Assembly: GCF_044751345.1 (NCBI RefSeq)
Contig: NZ_JBIWXY010000001.1
Span: 1,302,001-1,366,000, forward strand
DNA: 64,000 nucleotides
Source: Methylobacillus methanolivorans
GTDB lineage: Bacteria; Pseudomonadota; Gammaproteobacteria; Burkholderiales; Methylophilaceae
Reading direction: 5' to 3'
In this document: piece after piece, positions 18,305-26,360 of the stretch
Numbering within the stretch: the first letter of the stretch is position 1
How the letters are laid out: each line of letters begins with the position of its first letter
Notes under the pieces: model-generated
Told to the model about the DNA's origin: nothing
Seen by the model: the letters and a program-made list of their open reading frames with translations, nothing else
Database searches by the model: none
Made by a program: the position numbers and the translations under genes

Positions 18305-19363
18305 GTGGCTGCACCGCGCCTGTTTCGCCATATCACTGCATGGATTGCGAGCCATTTCGGCAAGGCGCCCTCTCAGCCCGGCACAGCCAATCTTCCCTGG
18401 GAAATACCTGCTGACCACGAACAATTCATTGAGTTTCGCATCAGTCGCCGTACGCTGTATGCGCTGATCTTCTCGCTCATTCTGCACCTGATCTTGTTCT
18501 TTGGTTTCATTATGCCCACCATGGATCAAGGAGAAGAAGCCGACAAGGAAGGCGGACAAAAAGAGCTGGTAGTCAGCCTGGCCCAGCCCGAGAAAAAACC
18601 ACAGCAAGAGATGGCGCCACCACCAGCTTCTGCACCACCACCTCCGGTAGCAAAACCCAGCAAGACGCCCAAACAGCCGCGTCAATCAAGCAAGCAACCC
18701 AAGGTCATCACGGGCAAGGATAAGCCAGTGCCCCAACCGGTTGAAAAGCCAACGCCTGCACCGGCCCCGACGCCTGTGCCAACACCCACACGCCCGCAGC
18801 CACCCGATCCGTCACAATATTCAGACATGGCTTCGTACATGAATGCTATGCGCGAATATCGCAGCTCAACTGACAGTAACTATGCTGCCATGATGGAAAA
18901 CCAGCGCGCGCAACGTGAATCAGGCAACCGCTCACTCTCGGAAGAACAAAAGCGCGACGAGACCATCAAGAAGAACCTGTCCTCGGGCGCAAGCGGCGTG
19001 TTCCGCATCCTCAGCATGAGCAATTACACCTCCACGTTCGAGTTCCGTGGCTGGATCAACGATTTCAGCACCGCCAAGCGTGAAGTGTTCCAGATTGAAG
19101 CCAAGGCTGGTGAGGACATTCAGCGCGCTACCGTGCGCAAGATGATAGAGCTGATTCGCCGCCACTACTCCGGCGACTTCAACTGGGAATCGCGACAACT
19201 CGGACGTGTGGTCGTGCTCTCTGCCCGCATGGAAGACAGCGCCGGATTAGAAGACTTCCTGATTAAGGAGTTCTTCGGCGATGGCGACATGCGCTACCTG
19301 GATATGCAGCGCCGCCGTCCACCAGGGCAACCACCTGGACCACCGCGCTATCCAGTGCCTTAG
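18305..19363 (+). CDS. TonB-like proline-rich envelope protein downstream of ftsX
   Basis: A 352-residue protein starting at GTG (18305), 30 bases after ftsX. A cytoplasmic N-terminus of about 48 residues, one membrane helix (LYALIFSLILHLILFFGFIM, about 51-70), a long Pro/Lys/Ala-rich spacer (about 95-180) and a structured C-terminal domain (about 225-335), ending in a second Pro/Arg tail. This is the TonB/TolA plan: an inner-membrane anchor, a periplasm-spanning rod and a C-terminal contact domain. The C-terminal domain lacks an obvious TonB YP motif, so the partner is unknown. Position at the end of ftsYEX suggests an envelope or division role, but that is inference. Confidence 0.7.
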   Translation: MAAPRLFRHITAWIASHFGKAPSQPGTANLPWEIPADHEQFIEFRISRRTLYALIFSLILHLILFFGFIMPTMDQGEEADKEGGQKELVVSLAQPEKKPQQEMAPPPASAPPPPVAKPSKTPKQPRQSSKQPKVITGKDKPVPQPVEKPTPAPAPTPVPTPTRPQPPDPSQYSDMASYMNAMREYRSSTDSNYAAMMENQRAQRESGNRSLSEEQKRDETIKKNLSSGASGVFRILSMSNYTSTFEFRGWINDFSTAKREVFQIEAKAGEDIQRATVRKMIELIRRHYSGDFNWESRQLGRVVVLSARMEDSAGLEDFLIKEFFGDGDMRYLDMQRRRPPGQPPGPPRYPVP

Positions 19364-19424
19364 TAGCAGGCCCTTTTACTAGCCAACATCATGCATTGCG
19401 CATGCGATGCCGATGAGGCAAAGA

Positions 19425-19931
19425 CTAATTGGCTGAAAGAATAACCGCCCAACGCTCATGATCACGCCATTGACCATGAATCTTGAGATATTGCGGCGAA
19501 TATCCCTCAAGCGAAAATCCGCATTTCTTCACCAAAGCAATTGATGGCGCATTATCAGGCTGGATATTGGCTTCCAAACGATGCAAACCAAGCTTGTCGC
19601 GAGCGTGAGCCATCACGCTCAGCAAGCCTTCTTGCATGAGCCCCTGGCGCTCGTAACCCGCAAATGCGTAATAGCCAAGGTAGGCACTACAAAATGCCCC
19701 CAGAATAATGTTGGTGACATTCACCACACCGACAATTTCATCCGACGCAGCATGACAAATCAAAAAAGCCGCACTATTGATCGCGTGCCTCTTCTCCAGA
19801 TACAAGCCAAATTGCTCCGCAGTCGCAGGTGGGCTTACCCACGCTGCATGCAACGCTGAACTCTTGCGCACCGTTTCCAAGAACTCGGCCTGATCTGTCA
19901 TCAGGGGCTGTCTGACATATACCCTACTCAT
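19425..19931 (-). CDS. GNAT-family N-acetyltransferase, RimJ/RimL type
   Basis: A 168-residue acetyltransferase (Acetyltransf_3 type) using acetyl-CoA. The RimJ-like pattern is visible: GVVNVTNIILGAFCSAYLGY, then AFAGYERQGLMQEGL in the CoA-binding position, then LHRLEANIQPDNAPSIALVK and KCGFSLEGYSPQYLKIHGQW. The target could be a protein N-terminus or a small amine; nothing in the neighbourhood decides. Monocistronic, converging on the ftsYEX operon. Confidence 0.85.
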   Translation of the reverse strand: MSRVYVRQPLMTDQAEFLETVRKSSALHAAWVSPPATAEQFGLYLEKRHAINSAAFLICHAASDEIVGVVNVTNIILGAFCSAYLGYYAFAGYERQGLMQEGLLSVMAHARDKLGLHRLEANIQPDNAPSIALVKKCGFSLEGYSPQYLKIHGQWRDHERWAVILSAN

Positions 19932-19959
19932 GTTGCACCTTAGGCATTAGATAATAAAA

Positions 19960-19985
19960 AAGCTGGCATATCACTATGCCAGCTT
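19960..19985 (-). terminator. Rho-independent terminator of etfB-etfA-fpr
   Basis: An 11-base-pair stem (AAGCTGGCATA/TATGCCAGCTT) with a TCAC loop, followed on the minus strand by a T-run (TTTTTTATT). It lies 30 bases after the fpr stop and ends the ETF operon before the acetyltransferase gene. Confidence 0.88.
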
Positions 19986-20014
19986 TCTATTGAGACTTGA
20001 TGCAGGACTAAAGA

Positions 20015-20791
20015 TTACTTCTCTGCAAACGCCCGCTCGATCACGTAATCAGCCACATCGCCAATACGCTCGGAAATCTTCAAGCCACCAGCATCCAACA
20101 CCTTGCAGGTATCGATCAGCATTTGTGGGCTACCGCACAACATGGCGCGATCAGTCTCAGGGTTGAGTGGTGGCAGGCCAATATCTGCAAACAACTTGCC
20201 GTTTTCCATGAGGTCGGTCAGACGGCCCTGGTTACGGAACTCTTCACGCGTCACGGTAGGGTAGTAGATCAACTGATTCTTGACCTGCTCACCGAAGAAT
20301 TCGTTTTCTGGCAACTCCTTGGTAATGAACTCTTCGTAAGCCAAGTCATTCACATGGCGCACGCCGTGTACCAGAATCACTTTTTCAAAACGCTCATAGA
20401 TTTCAGGGTCTTGAATCAGGCAAATGAAAGGAGCCAAACCTGTACCAGTGGAAAGCAGGTAAAGGTGCTTGCCTGGCTTGAGGTCAGACAGCAACAACGT
20501 ACCTGTTGGCTTGCGGCTGACCAGCAAATCATCCCCAACTTGCAAGTGTTGCAGGCGTGAAGTCAGCGGGCCATTCGGCACCTTGATGCTGAAGAACTCG
20601 AGATGCTCAGCATAGTTGGGGCTGGCGATACTATAAGCACGCATCAGCGGCTTGCCATCGACTTGCAGGCCGATCATCACAAACTGGCCGTTCTCGAAGC
20701 GCAAGGCGTCGTTACGGGTGGTGGTGAAGCTGAACAAGCTGTCGTTCCAGTGCTTAACGCTCAGGACTTTCTCGGTATTGAATGCACTCAT
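20015..20791 (-). CDS. fpr: Ferredoxin/flavodoxin-NADP+ reductase
   Basis: A 258-residue FAD enzyme moving electrons between NADPH and ferredoxin or flavodoxin. The FAD motif RAYSIAS is at residues 51-57, the NADP-binding GTGLAPF near 116 and the C-terminal CGSPQML. The C-terminus ends ERAFAEK, the bacterial subclass ending seen in betaproteobacterial Fpr. It follows etfA by 31 bases in the same direction with a terminator after it, so it appears to be the third gene of the etf operon, an unusual partner that suggests a link between NADPH and ETF electron pools. Confidence 0.93.
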   Translation of the reverse strand: MSAFNTEKVLSVKHWNDSLFSFTTTRNDALRFENGQFVMIGLQVDGKPLMRAYSIASPNYAEHLEFFSIKVPNGPLTSRLQHLQVGDDLLVSRKPTGTLLLSDLKPGKHLYLLSTGTGLAPFICLIQDPEIYERFEKVILVHGVRHVNDLAYEEFITKELPENEFFGEQVKNQLIYYPTVTREEFRNQGRLTDLMENGKLFADIGLPPLNPETDRAMLCGSPQMLIDTCKVLDAGGLKISERIGDVADYVIERAFAEK

Positions 20792-20822
20792 GTAGATTCT
20801 ATTCTCTTTACGATTTTGAATA

Positions 20823-21752
20823 TTATTGGTTCAGGGCCGTGGTAAGCTCAGGCACGGCATCAAACAGGTTTGCCACCAGGCCGTAATCCGCATACTGGAA
20901 GATAGGCGCATCAGGATCGTGGTTGATGGCCACGATAATCTTACTGTCCTTCATCCCGGCCAAATGTTGCATCGCACCAGAAATACCGATCGCGAAATAC
21001 AACTCTGGCGCCACGATGGTACCGGTCTGCCCCACCTGAATATCATTGGGCGCAAAGCCTGCATCAACGGCAGCGCGAGTCGCACCCAATGCACCGCCGA
21101 AACGATGCGCCAGTGGTTCAAGCAACTCATTAAAGCGCTCAGCCAGGCTACGGCCACCAGAAACCACAACACGCGCCGAGGACAGCTCTGGACGGTCGGA
21201 GACATTCTTGTCTTCCTTGATCCAGCGGCTAAGGCCAGTAGGCGCAGGTACGGCAGTAGCCGCCACTTCTGCATTGCCACCATCGGCAGCCGCCACAAAA
21301 GAGGTTGCACGGATAGTCACCACCTGGATCGCATCGCTGCTTTCCACTGTCGCCAGCACATTACCAGCATAGATCGGGCGCACATAAGTCGCAGGGGCGG
21401 TAATGCTGATAGCATCAGACACCATGCCAACATCAAGCAACGCGGCCACACGCGGCAGCACGCTCTTGCTGAATGCCGTGTGAGCGGAAAGAATGGCTTT
21501 GTAATCTTTACCCAGCTGTACCAGCAAGGCGGCGACATCCTCAGCCAATGGATGTGCAAAGTGGTCAGCATCGGCTTGCAATACCTTGGCAACGCCAGCA
21601 ATACCAGCCGCTTGTGCGGCAATATCAGCCGTATTGGCGCCAATTACCAACAGATGGATAGGCAATTGCCATGCGCCAGCAGCAGTGACTGCTTGGCGGG
21701 TGGATTGCTTGATGTGTTTGCCGTCATGTTCGGCGAGAATCAGGATACTCAT
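20823..21752 (-). CDS. etfA: Electron transfer flavoprotein alpha subunit
   Basis: ETF alpha (309 residues), the FAD-binding subunit of the soluble flavoprotein that collects electrons from acyl-CoA, sarcosine-type or amine dehydrogenases. The C-terminal FAD domain shows VVSGGRSL, then GQTGTIVAPELYFAIGISGA and MQHLAGMKDSKIIVAINHD, the standard signature. Its start overlaps the etfB stop by one base. Confidence 0.96.
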   Translation of the reverse strand: MSILILAEHDGKHIKQSTRQAVTAAGAWQLPIHLLVIGANTADIAAQAAGIAGVAKVLQADADHFAHPLAEDVAALLVQLGKDYKAILSAHTAFSKSVLPRVAALLDVGMVSDAISITAPATYVRPIYAGNVLATVESSDAIQVVTIRATSFVAAADGGNAEVAATAVPAPTGLSRWIKEDKNVSDRPELSSARVVVSGGRSLAERFNELLEPLAHRFGGALGATRAAVDAGFAPNDIQVGQTGTIVAPELYFAIGISGAMQHLAGMKDSKIIVAINHDPDAPIFQYADYGLVANLFDAVPELTTALNQ

Positions 21753-22498
21753 TACAGGACTTCCGCAAGACGTAGTTTTTCGACGAGTTCAGCGACATTG
21801 GCGACCTTGATGCCAGGCTTGCGCGGCTCAGGATCAGCCACCTTGTGCTGCTTGAGGCGCGGATTGATATCAATGCCAAGCTCTGCTGCCTTAATGGTCT
21901 CGATGGGCTTTTTCTTTGCCATCATCAAGGCTGGCAGCTTGATGAAACGTGGCTCGTTGAGGCGTAAGTCAGTCGTTACTACGGCTGGCAGCTTGAGTGC
22001 CACGACATCGGTACCACCATCGACTTCACGCGTCACCTCAATTTCGTCACCCTTTACATCAATCACAGAAGCAAATGTGCCCTGCCCTGCATTGATCAAG
22101 GCAGCCAACATCTGACCAGTCTGGCCCAGATCATCGTCGATCGCTTGTTTACCCAGAATGATCAAACCAGGCTGCTCACGCTCAATGACCGACTTCAACA
22201 GCTTGGCAACCGCCAGTGGCTGCATTTCGACATCAGTCTCAATGAGAACAGCCTTGTCTGCGCCCATCGCCAGTGCATGACGCAGGCTATCTTGGCTATT
22301 GGTCTTGCCGATCGTCACGGCTACCACTTCAGTTGCAATGCCACGCTCTTTCAGGCGCACTGCTTCTTCCACGGCGATTTCATCGAAAGGGTTGATACTT
22401 AACTTCACCCCGGCAATATCCACATCAGAACCATCAGCCTTGACGCGTGGTTTGATGTTGTAATCCACCACATGCTTTACCGCAACTAACACTTTCAT
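21752..22498 (-). CDS. etfB: Electron transfer flavoprotein beta subunit
   Basis: ETF beta (248 residues), the AMP-binding partner of EtfA. Start at MKVLVAVKHVVDYN, the universal family N-terminus; the frame extends seven codons upstream without support. The signature region VTREVDGGTDVVALKLPAVV with TTDLRLNEPRFIKLPALMMA is present. In methylotrophs ETF commonly accepts electrons from methylated-amine dehydrogenases, but none is encoded in the window. The divergent LysR/ETF-QO operon begins 113 bases away. Confidence 0.96.
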   Translation of the reverse strand: MKVLVAVKHVVDYNIKPRVKADGSDVDIAGVKLSINPFDEIAVEEAVRLKERGIATEVVAVTIGKTNSQDSLRHALAMGADKAVLIETDVEMQPLAVAKLLKSVIEREQPGLIILGKQAIDDDLGQTGQMLAALINAGQGTFASVIDVKGDEIEVTREVDGGTDVVALKLPAVVTTDLRLNEPRFIKLPALMMAKKKPIETIKAAELGIDINPRLKQHKVADPEPRKPGIKVANVAELVEKLRLAEVL

Positions 22499-22595
22499 AT
22501 TGTGATCCCACTCCATCATTTGCCGCGTATTTTAATCAGCGGTAAAATATCTGTTAAATCAATTATCAGTATATCACATATCTATTATATCGATA

Positions 22596-22610
22596 TGAGA
22601 ATCATTCTCA
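22596..22610. promoter_or_regulatory. Fur-like 7-1-7 palindrome between the two ETF operons
   Basis: TGAGAATCATTCTCA is a perfect 15-base palindrome matching the Fur 7-1-7 core (TGATAATNATTATCA) at 13 of 15 positions. It ends two bases before the GTG of the LysR gene, so binding would block its transcription or translation start. It is also 98 bases upstream of etfB. Iron regulation is inferred from the match alone. Confidence 0.55.
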
Positions 22611-22611
22611 G

Positions 22612-23538
22612 GTGAAGCATACCCTACGACAACTAGAAGTGTTTGTTGCCATTGCACGCCTGGAGAATGTGTCACGAGCGGCCGAGGATTTGTCTTTGTC
22701 GCAATCGGCTGCCAGCACTGCACTTGCCGAACTGGAACGACAGTTTGACTGCAAACTGTTTGACCGCATGGGTAAAGTGCTAAAACTCAATGAGCTAGGC
22801 CGTAGCCTGCTGCCAATGGCAGCCGAGGTGCTTTCCCGGGCCACTGAAATAGAGTGTATTTTACAGGGAAAATCTACCTTTGGCTTACTAAAAGTGGGGG
22901 CCACGCTCACCATAGGCAACTACCTCGCCACCCTGCTGATCGGCTCATTCATGAAGCAGCATCAGGATTGCCAGGTACAATTGCACGTGCAGAACACCAA
23001 CTCGGTGATGCAACAGGTTGCCCAGTATGATCTTGACCTTGGCCTAATAGAGGGCAATTGCCATCATCCAGACTTGCAAGTAGAGCCATGGATAGAAGAT
23101 GAGTTAACCGTATTCTGCTCACCACAGCATGCACTTGCCAAACAAGGCAGCGCCAGCCTGGATGAACTGCTCATCTCAAGCTGGGTGTTACGCGAACAAG
23201 GCTCAGGTACGCGGGAAACCTTTGATCATGCCTTGCGCCACCATCAAAGCCGCTTGGACGTACGCATGGTGCTGGAGCATACCGAGGCCATCAAACGTGC
23301 CGTCGAATCCGGCATTGGCCTGGCCTGCATTTCCCGCCTAGCCCTCAAGGATGATATTGCCCGGGGCAATCTGGTGGCATTGGCAACCCCAGAACTGGAC
23401 TTGAAACGCCAGTTCATGTTTGTCTGGCATAAGAAAAAATATCAGACAGCCGCAGTACGCGCATTCTTAAATCATTGTCGACTGCTAACCCGCGATGTGC
23501 AGCGCAGTGACGAAATCAACATACCGTATATTCCATGA
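22612..23538 (+). CDS. LysR-family transcriptional regulator
   Basis: A 308-residue LysR regulator. The winged HTH is at residues 1-60 (LRQLEVFVAIARLENVSRAA, then LSLSQSAASTALAELERQFD), followed by the effector domain. Start at GTG (22612) gives the family N-terminus; no Shine-Dalgarno fits before it because the palindrome at 22596-22610 occupies that space. It ends 10 bases before ETF-QO and diverges from etfB, so it may control both ETF operons. The effector is unknown; it resembles CysB/CbbR-type members only in general. Confidence 0.9.
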   Translation: MKHTLRQLEVFVAIARLENVSRAAEDLSLSQSAASTALAELERQFDCKLFDRMGKVLKLNELGRSLLPMAAEVLSRATEIECILQGKSTFGLLKVGATLTIGNYLATLLIGSFMKQHQDCQVQLHVQNTNSVMQQVAQYDLDLGLIEGNCHHPDLQVEPWIEDELTVFCSPQHALAKQGSASLDELLISSWVLREQGSGTRETFDHALRHHQSRLDVRMVLEHTEAIKRAVESGIGLACISRLALKDDIARGNLVALATPELDLKRQFMFVWHKKKYQTAAVRAFLNHCRLLTRDVQRSDEINIPYIP

Positions 23539-23548
23539 AAGTTTTAGC

Positions 23549-25198
23549 ATGCAACGCGATGTAATGAATTATGACGTACTGATCGTCGGCGCTGGCCCTT
23601 CCGGGCTTTCTGCCGCGATCCGCATCAAGCAACTGGCGCTGGAACAAGCGCGTGAAGTCAGTGTTTGCGTGCTGGAAAAAGGTGCCGAGGTAGGTGCTCA
23701 CATCCTGTCTGGCGCCGTGATCGACCCGATTGCCCTCAACGAACTCATCCCCGATTGGAAAGACAAAGAAGCTCCCCTGCACACACCAGTCACGGATGAT
23801 CACTTCCTGGTCTTGGGGCAGGAAAAAAGCTGGCAGATTCCCACCAAGCTGATTCCTCCGCTCATGAACAACCATGGCAATTACATCGTCAGCCTGGGAG
23901 ATGTATGCCGCTGGCTGGGTGAGCAAGCTGAAGCACTCGGCGTGGAAATCTATCCAGGCTTCAGCGCTGCCGAAGTCATCTATGACGAAGCTGGTGTCGT
24001 ACAAGGCGTGATCACTGGCGATATGGGTCGCGACAAGCAAGGCAACGAAAAGCCGGGCTTTGCGCTGGGCATGGAATTACGTGCGCATTACACGCTGTTT
24101 GCCGAGGGTGCGCGCGGCTCGTTAACGAAAGACCTCACCGAGCACTTCCAGCTACGCGCCCTGTCCGAGCCACAGAAATTCGGCATAGGCTTCAAGGAAA
24201 TCTGGCAGATTGAGCCGGAGAAATCCCAACCTGGCCTGGTCACGCATTCACAGGGCTGGCCACTGGACAACAGCACGGGTGGTGGCTCGTTCATCTATCA
24301 CCTCAAGGAAAACACCGTTGCTATCGGCTTCGTGGTGCACCTTAACTACAGCAACCCGCACCTAAGCCCGTTTGACGAGTTCCAGCGCTTCAAGACGCAC
24401 CCTGCGATCCGCCCACTGCTGGAAGGCGGCAAGCGCATCAGCTATGGTGCCCGCGCCCTCACCGAGGGCGGTCTGCAATCCATCCCACGCCTGGCCTTCC
24501 CCGGCGGCTTATTGATCGGCTGCACTGCGGGGTTTATGAATGTACCGCGCATCAAGGGCTCGCATAATGCCATGAAGTCCGGCATGCTCGCGGCAGAAGC
24601 AGTCGTGGAAGCACTGGCACAGGAAAAAATCGGTGCCACACTGGAAAGTTACCCAGAAAAAATCCGCGCCTCGTGGATTTGGAAAGATCTGGAGGCCGTA
24701 CGCAACGTCAAGCCTGCGCTCTCACGCTTCGGCAACATCCTTGGTAGCATCTTCGGCGGCATGGAAATGTGGCTGGCCTCGTTCGGCATCACCACGCCAT
24801 GGACGCTCAAGCATGGCAAGGCAGATCATGAAAGCCTTAAACCTGCTGCTTCCAGCCCCAAGATCACCTACCCAAAACCTGATGGCGTAGTGAGCTTTGA
24901 CAAGCTATCGTCGGTCTACCTCACCAATGTCATGCATGAGGAAGACCAACCCTGCCACTTGGTGCTGCGTGACCAAAGCATCCCCATCGATATCAACCTG
25001 CCGCAATACGATGCGCCTGAACAACGCTATTGCCCGGCGGGCGTCTATGAAATCGTCACGTCCGAAGGCAACCCACGCCTACAAATCAATGCCGCCAATT
25101 GCATCCATTGCAAAACCTGCGATATCAAGGACCCGTTGCAGAACATCAATTGGCGCACGCCCGAAGGTGGCGGCGGCCCAACCTACATAGGAATGTAG
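23549..25198 (+). CDS. Electron transfer flavoprotein-ubiquinone oxidoreductase
   Basis: ETF-QO (549 residues), the membrane-bound FAD/[4Fe-4S] enzyme passing electrons from reduced ETF to ubiquinone. N-terminal dinucleotide fold VLIVGAGPSGLSAAIRIKQL, the ubiquinone-side segment GCTAGFMNVPRIKGSHNAMK, and the C-terminal cluster site C-P-A-G-V-Y-E-I followed by CIHCKTCDIKDPLQNINW and PEGGGGPTY. Start set at MQRDVMNYDVL; the next Met (23564) is also possible. Cotranscribed with the LysR gene. Together with etfBA it completes an ETF-to-quinone branch. Confidence 0.96.
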   Translation: MQRDVMNYDVLIVGAGPSGLSAAIRIKQLALEQAREVSVCVLEKGAEVGAHILSGAVIDPIALNELIPDWKDKEAPLHTPVTDDHFLVLGQEKSWQIPTKLIPPLMNNHGNYIVSLGDVCRWLGEQAEALGVEIYPGFSAAEVIYDEAGVVQGVITGDMGRDKQGNEKPGFALGMELRAHYTLFAEGARGSLTKDLTEHFQLRALSEPQKFGIGFKEIWQIEPEKSQPGLVTHSQGWPLDNSTGGGSFIYHLKENTVAIGFVVHLNYSNPHLSPFDEFQRFKTHPAIRPLLEGGKRISYGARALTEGGLQSIPRLAFPGGLLIGCTAGFMNVPRIKGSHNAMKSGMLAAEAVVEALAQEKIGATLESYPEKIRASWIWKDLEAVRNVKPALSRFGNILGSIFGGMEMWLASFGITTPWTLKHGKADHESLKPAASSPKITYPKPDGVVSFDKLSSVYLTNVMHEEDQPCHLVLRDQSIPIDINLPQYDAPEQRYCPAGVYEIVTSEGNPRLQINAANCIHCKTCDIKDPLQNINWRTPEGGGGPTYIGM

Positions 25199-25208
25199 CC
25201 TATCCGAC

Positions 25209-25258
25209 CCAGGGCAGACAGACTGCACGACCGCCGTGAATGTCGCTGTTTGCCCTGG
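25209..25258 (+). other. Long hairpin downstream of ETF-QO
   Basis: An inverted repeat of 13 bases (25209-25221 with 25246-25258, one G-U pair) encloses a 24-base loop. It begins 11 bases after the ETF-QO stop. There is no T-run after it, so it may be an RNA-stabilising or Rho-linked 3' structure rather than an intrinsic terminator. Confidence 0.5.
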
Positions 25259-25648
25259 ATTTGCATGACCAGGCACTAAGTCACACCAACCCGATTTCAG
25301 CGATCTCCGTATAGGCCTAGCTAGATGCCTGCTGCATAACTCTGCCAGCATAGACCTCCTTCCCCAACCACACTGATAGCCCTATCGCAGCATTAGGGCC
25401 CTCGGCTTCATTTGCAGACGTTTCAGCCCAGATGCCTGGATAGCTGGGCTTGATTAATCGCTTGCTCATCTCACGTGCCACCTACCTAGCAATGCAGTAA
25501 AAGCTAGCGCACCTACACCTAATGGCCTAATGCAAGCGATGCACCACACAATGCCATACAAGACATTTCCCATCTGAGCTTTTGAATCTCTCCTACCCAC
25601 TATCCGTATTGAATTCTTAATACTCGCTTGCAAACATTTTCCAAAAGT
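25259..25648. other. Non-coding gap of about 390 bases
   Basis: No reading frame with family features or a ribosome site was found on either strand. The stretch separates core ETF genes from the accessory cluster at 25739-28292 and is poorer in GC than its left neighbour. It could be a degraded gene remnant; I see nothing definite in it. Confidence 0.5.
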
Positions 25649-25686
25649 GTACTATTTAGTACAAATTCATACTAAACAGTTTAGTA
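25649..25686. promoter_or_regulatory. Twin palindromic operator upstream of the TetR cluster
   Basis: Two palindromes lie 8 bases apart: GTACTATTTAGTAC (25649-25662) and TACTAAACAGTTTAGTA (25670-25686, perfect around a central A). They share the half-site TTTAGTA/TACTA and precede the first gene of the cluster by about 50 bases. The size and symmetry suit a TetR-family dimer, and a TetR gene is the third gene of the cluster, so autoregulation is the likely meaning. Confidence 0.65.
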
Positions 25687-25738
25687 TTGTACATTTGCAC
25701 CATTTCGCTTCGCTCGCTTGTTTCATCATGGAGAATAA

Positions 25739-26263
25739 ATGCACTCACTGTTGAAATTACTGAAAGCACTTTTATTCCTAGGTGTTTTCATTTCATCAGC
25801 CGCCAACGCAGACCCCAAAGTCATCGTCTTGGCCTTTGAACTGAATGACATGACCGACCTGCCCAATGCACCTGAAGAGCTCAAGCGCATCGCCTTGCTG
25901 TCATCCACATTCAAGGAAAGCCTGAAGAGTCAGGGAATAAATGTGTTGCCTGTAGACTCGAAGGTACAAGCAGAAATCGAAAAACACTCCCCCACTTATC
26001 TTTACGACAATGTGGGCACCGCTATCGAGCTTAATAAAGACATGGGAGCTGACTACCTAGTAATAGGCGTAGCACTCAAGCCGACCTATTTGTTTGTCTA
26101 TCCCCGGCTGATCATCGTCGATGTCCGCAGCCAGACTGTAGTGGTGTCCAATTCCGCACAGCTGGAAAGTTCATGGTCAGATGAGCGCACCACCATACGC
26201 ACAGCTGAGAAGCTAGCCCAGGTGGTGAAACAGCGCTTAGATGCGCTTCATGTTAAAAAGTAG
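25739..26263 (+). CDS. Secreted protein of a DUF3280/DUF2380-like family
   Basis: A 174-residue exported protein. Signal peptide at about 1-24 (LLKALLFLGVFISSAANA), then a compact domain beginning KVIVLAFELNDMTDL, followed by a region predicting alternating helix and strand (GADYLVIGVALKPTYLF, then VYPRLIIVDVRSQTVVVS). The FELND start and the distal RLIIVDV-type strand recall small periplasmic DUF3280/DUF2380 proteins found in methylotrophs; this family assignment is from memory. Function unknown. It is the first gene after the twin operator, preceded by a good ribosome site (ATGGAGAATAA). Confidence 0.65.
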   Translation: MHSLLKLLKALLFLGVFISSAANADPKVIVLAFELNDMTDLPNAPEELKRIALLSSTFKESLKSQGINVLPVDSKVQAEIEKHSPTYLYDNVGTAIELNKDMGADYLVIGVALKPTYLFVYPRLIIVDVRSQTVVVSNSAQLESSWSDERTTIRTAEKLAQVVKQRLDALHVKK

Positions 26264-26360
26264 CATCGCAAATTGCAGGCAAAGATACGCATTACAGACA
26301 GCAAAATAAACTGCCATAGATATAACACCGAAAATTGCAATTCACCCTGGATAACGCCAC

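Noticed and set aside
20826..22115. A 429-codon open frame on the plus strand
   Set aside because: Antisense to etfA and etfB, which have clear signatures; the antisense product is rich in His/Arg/Gln as in shadow frames.
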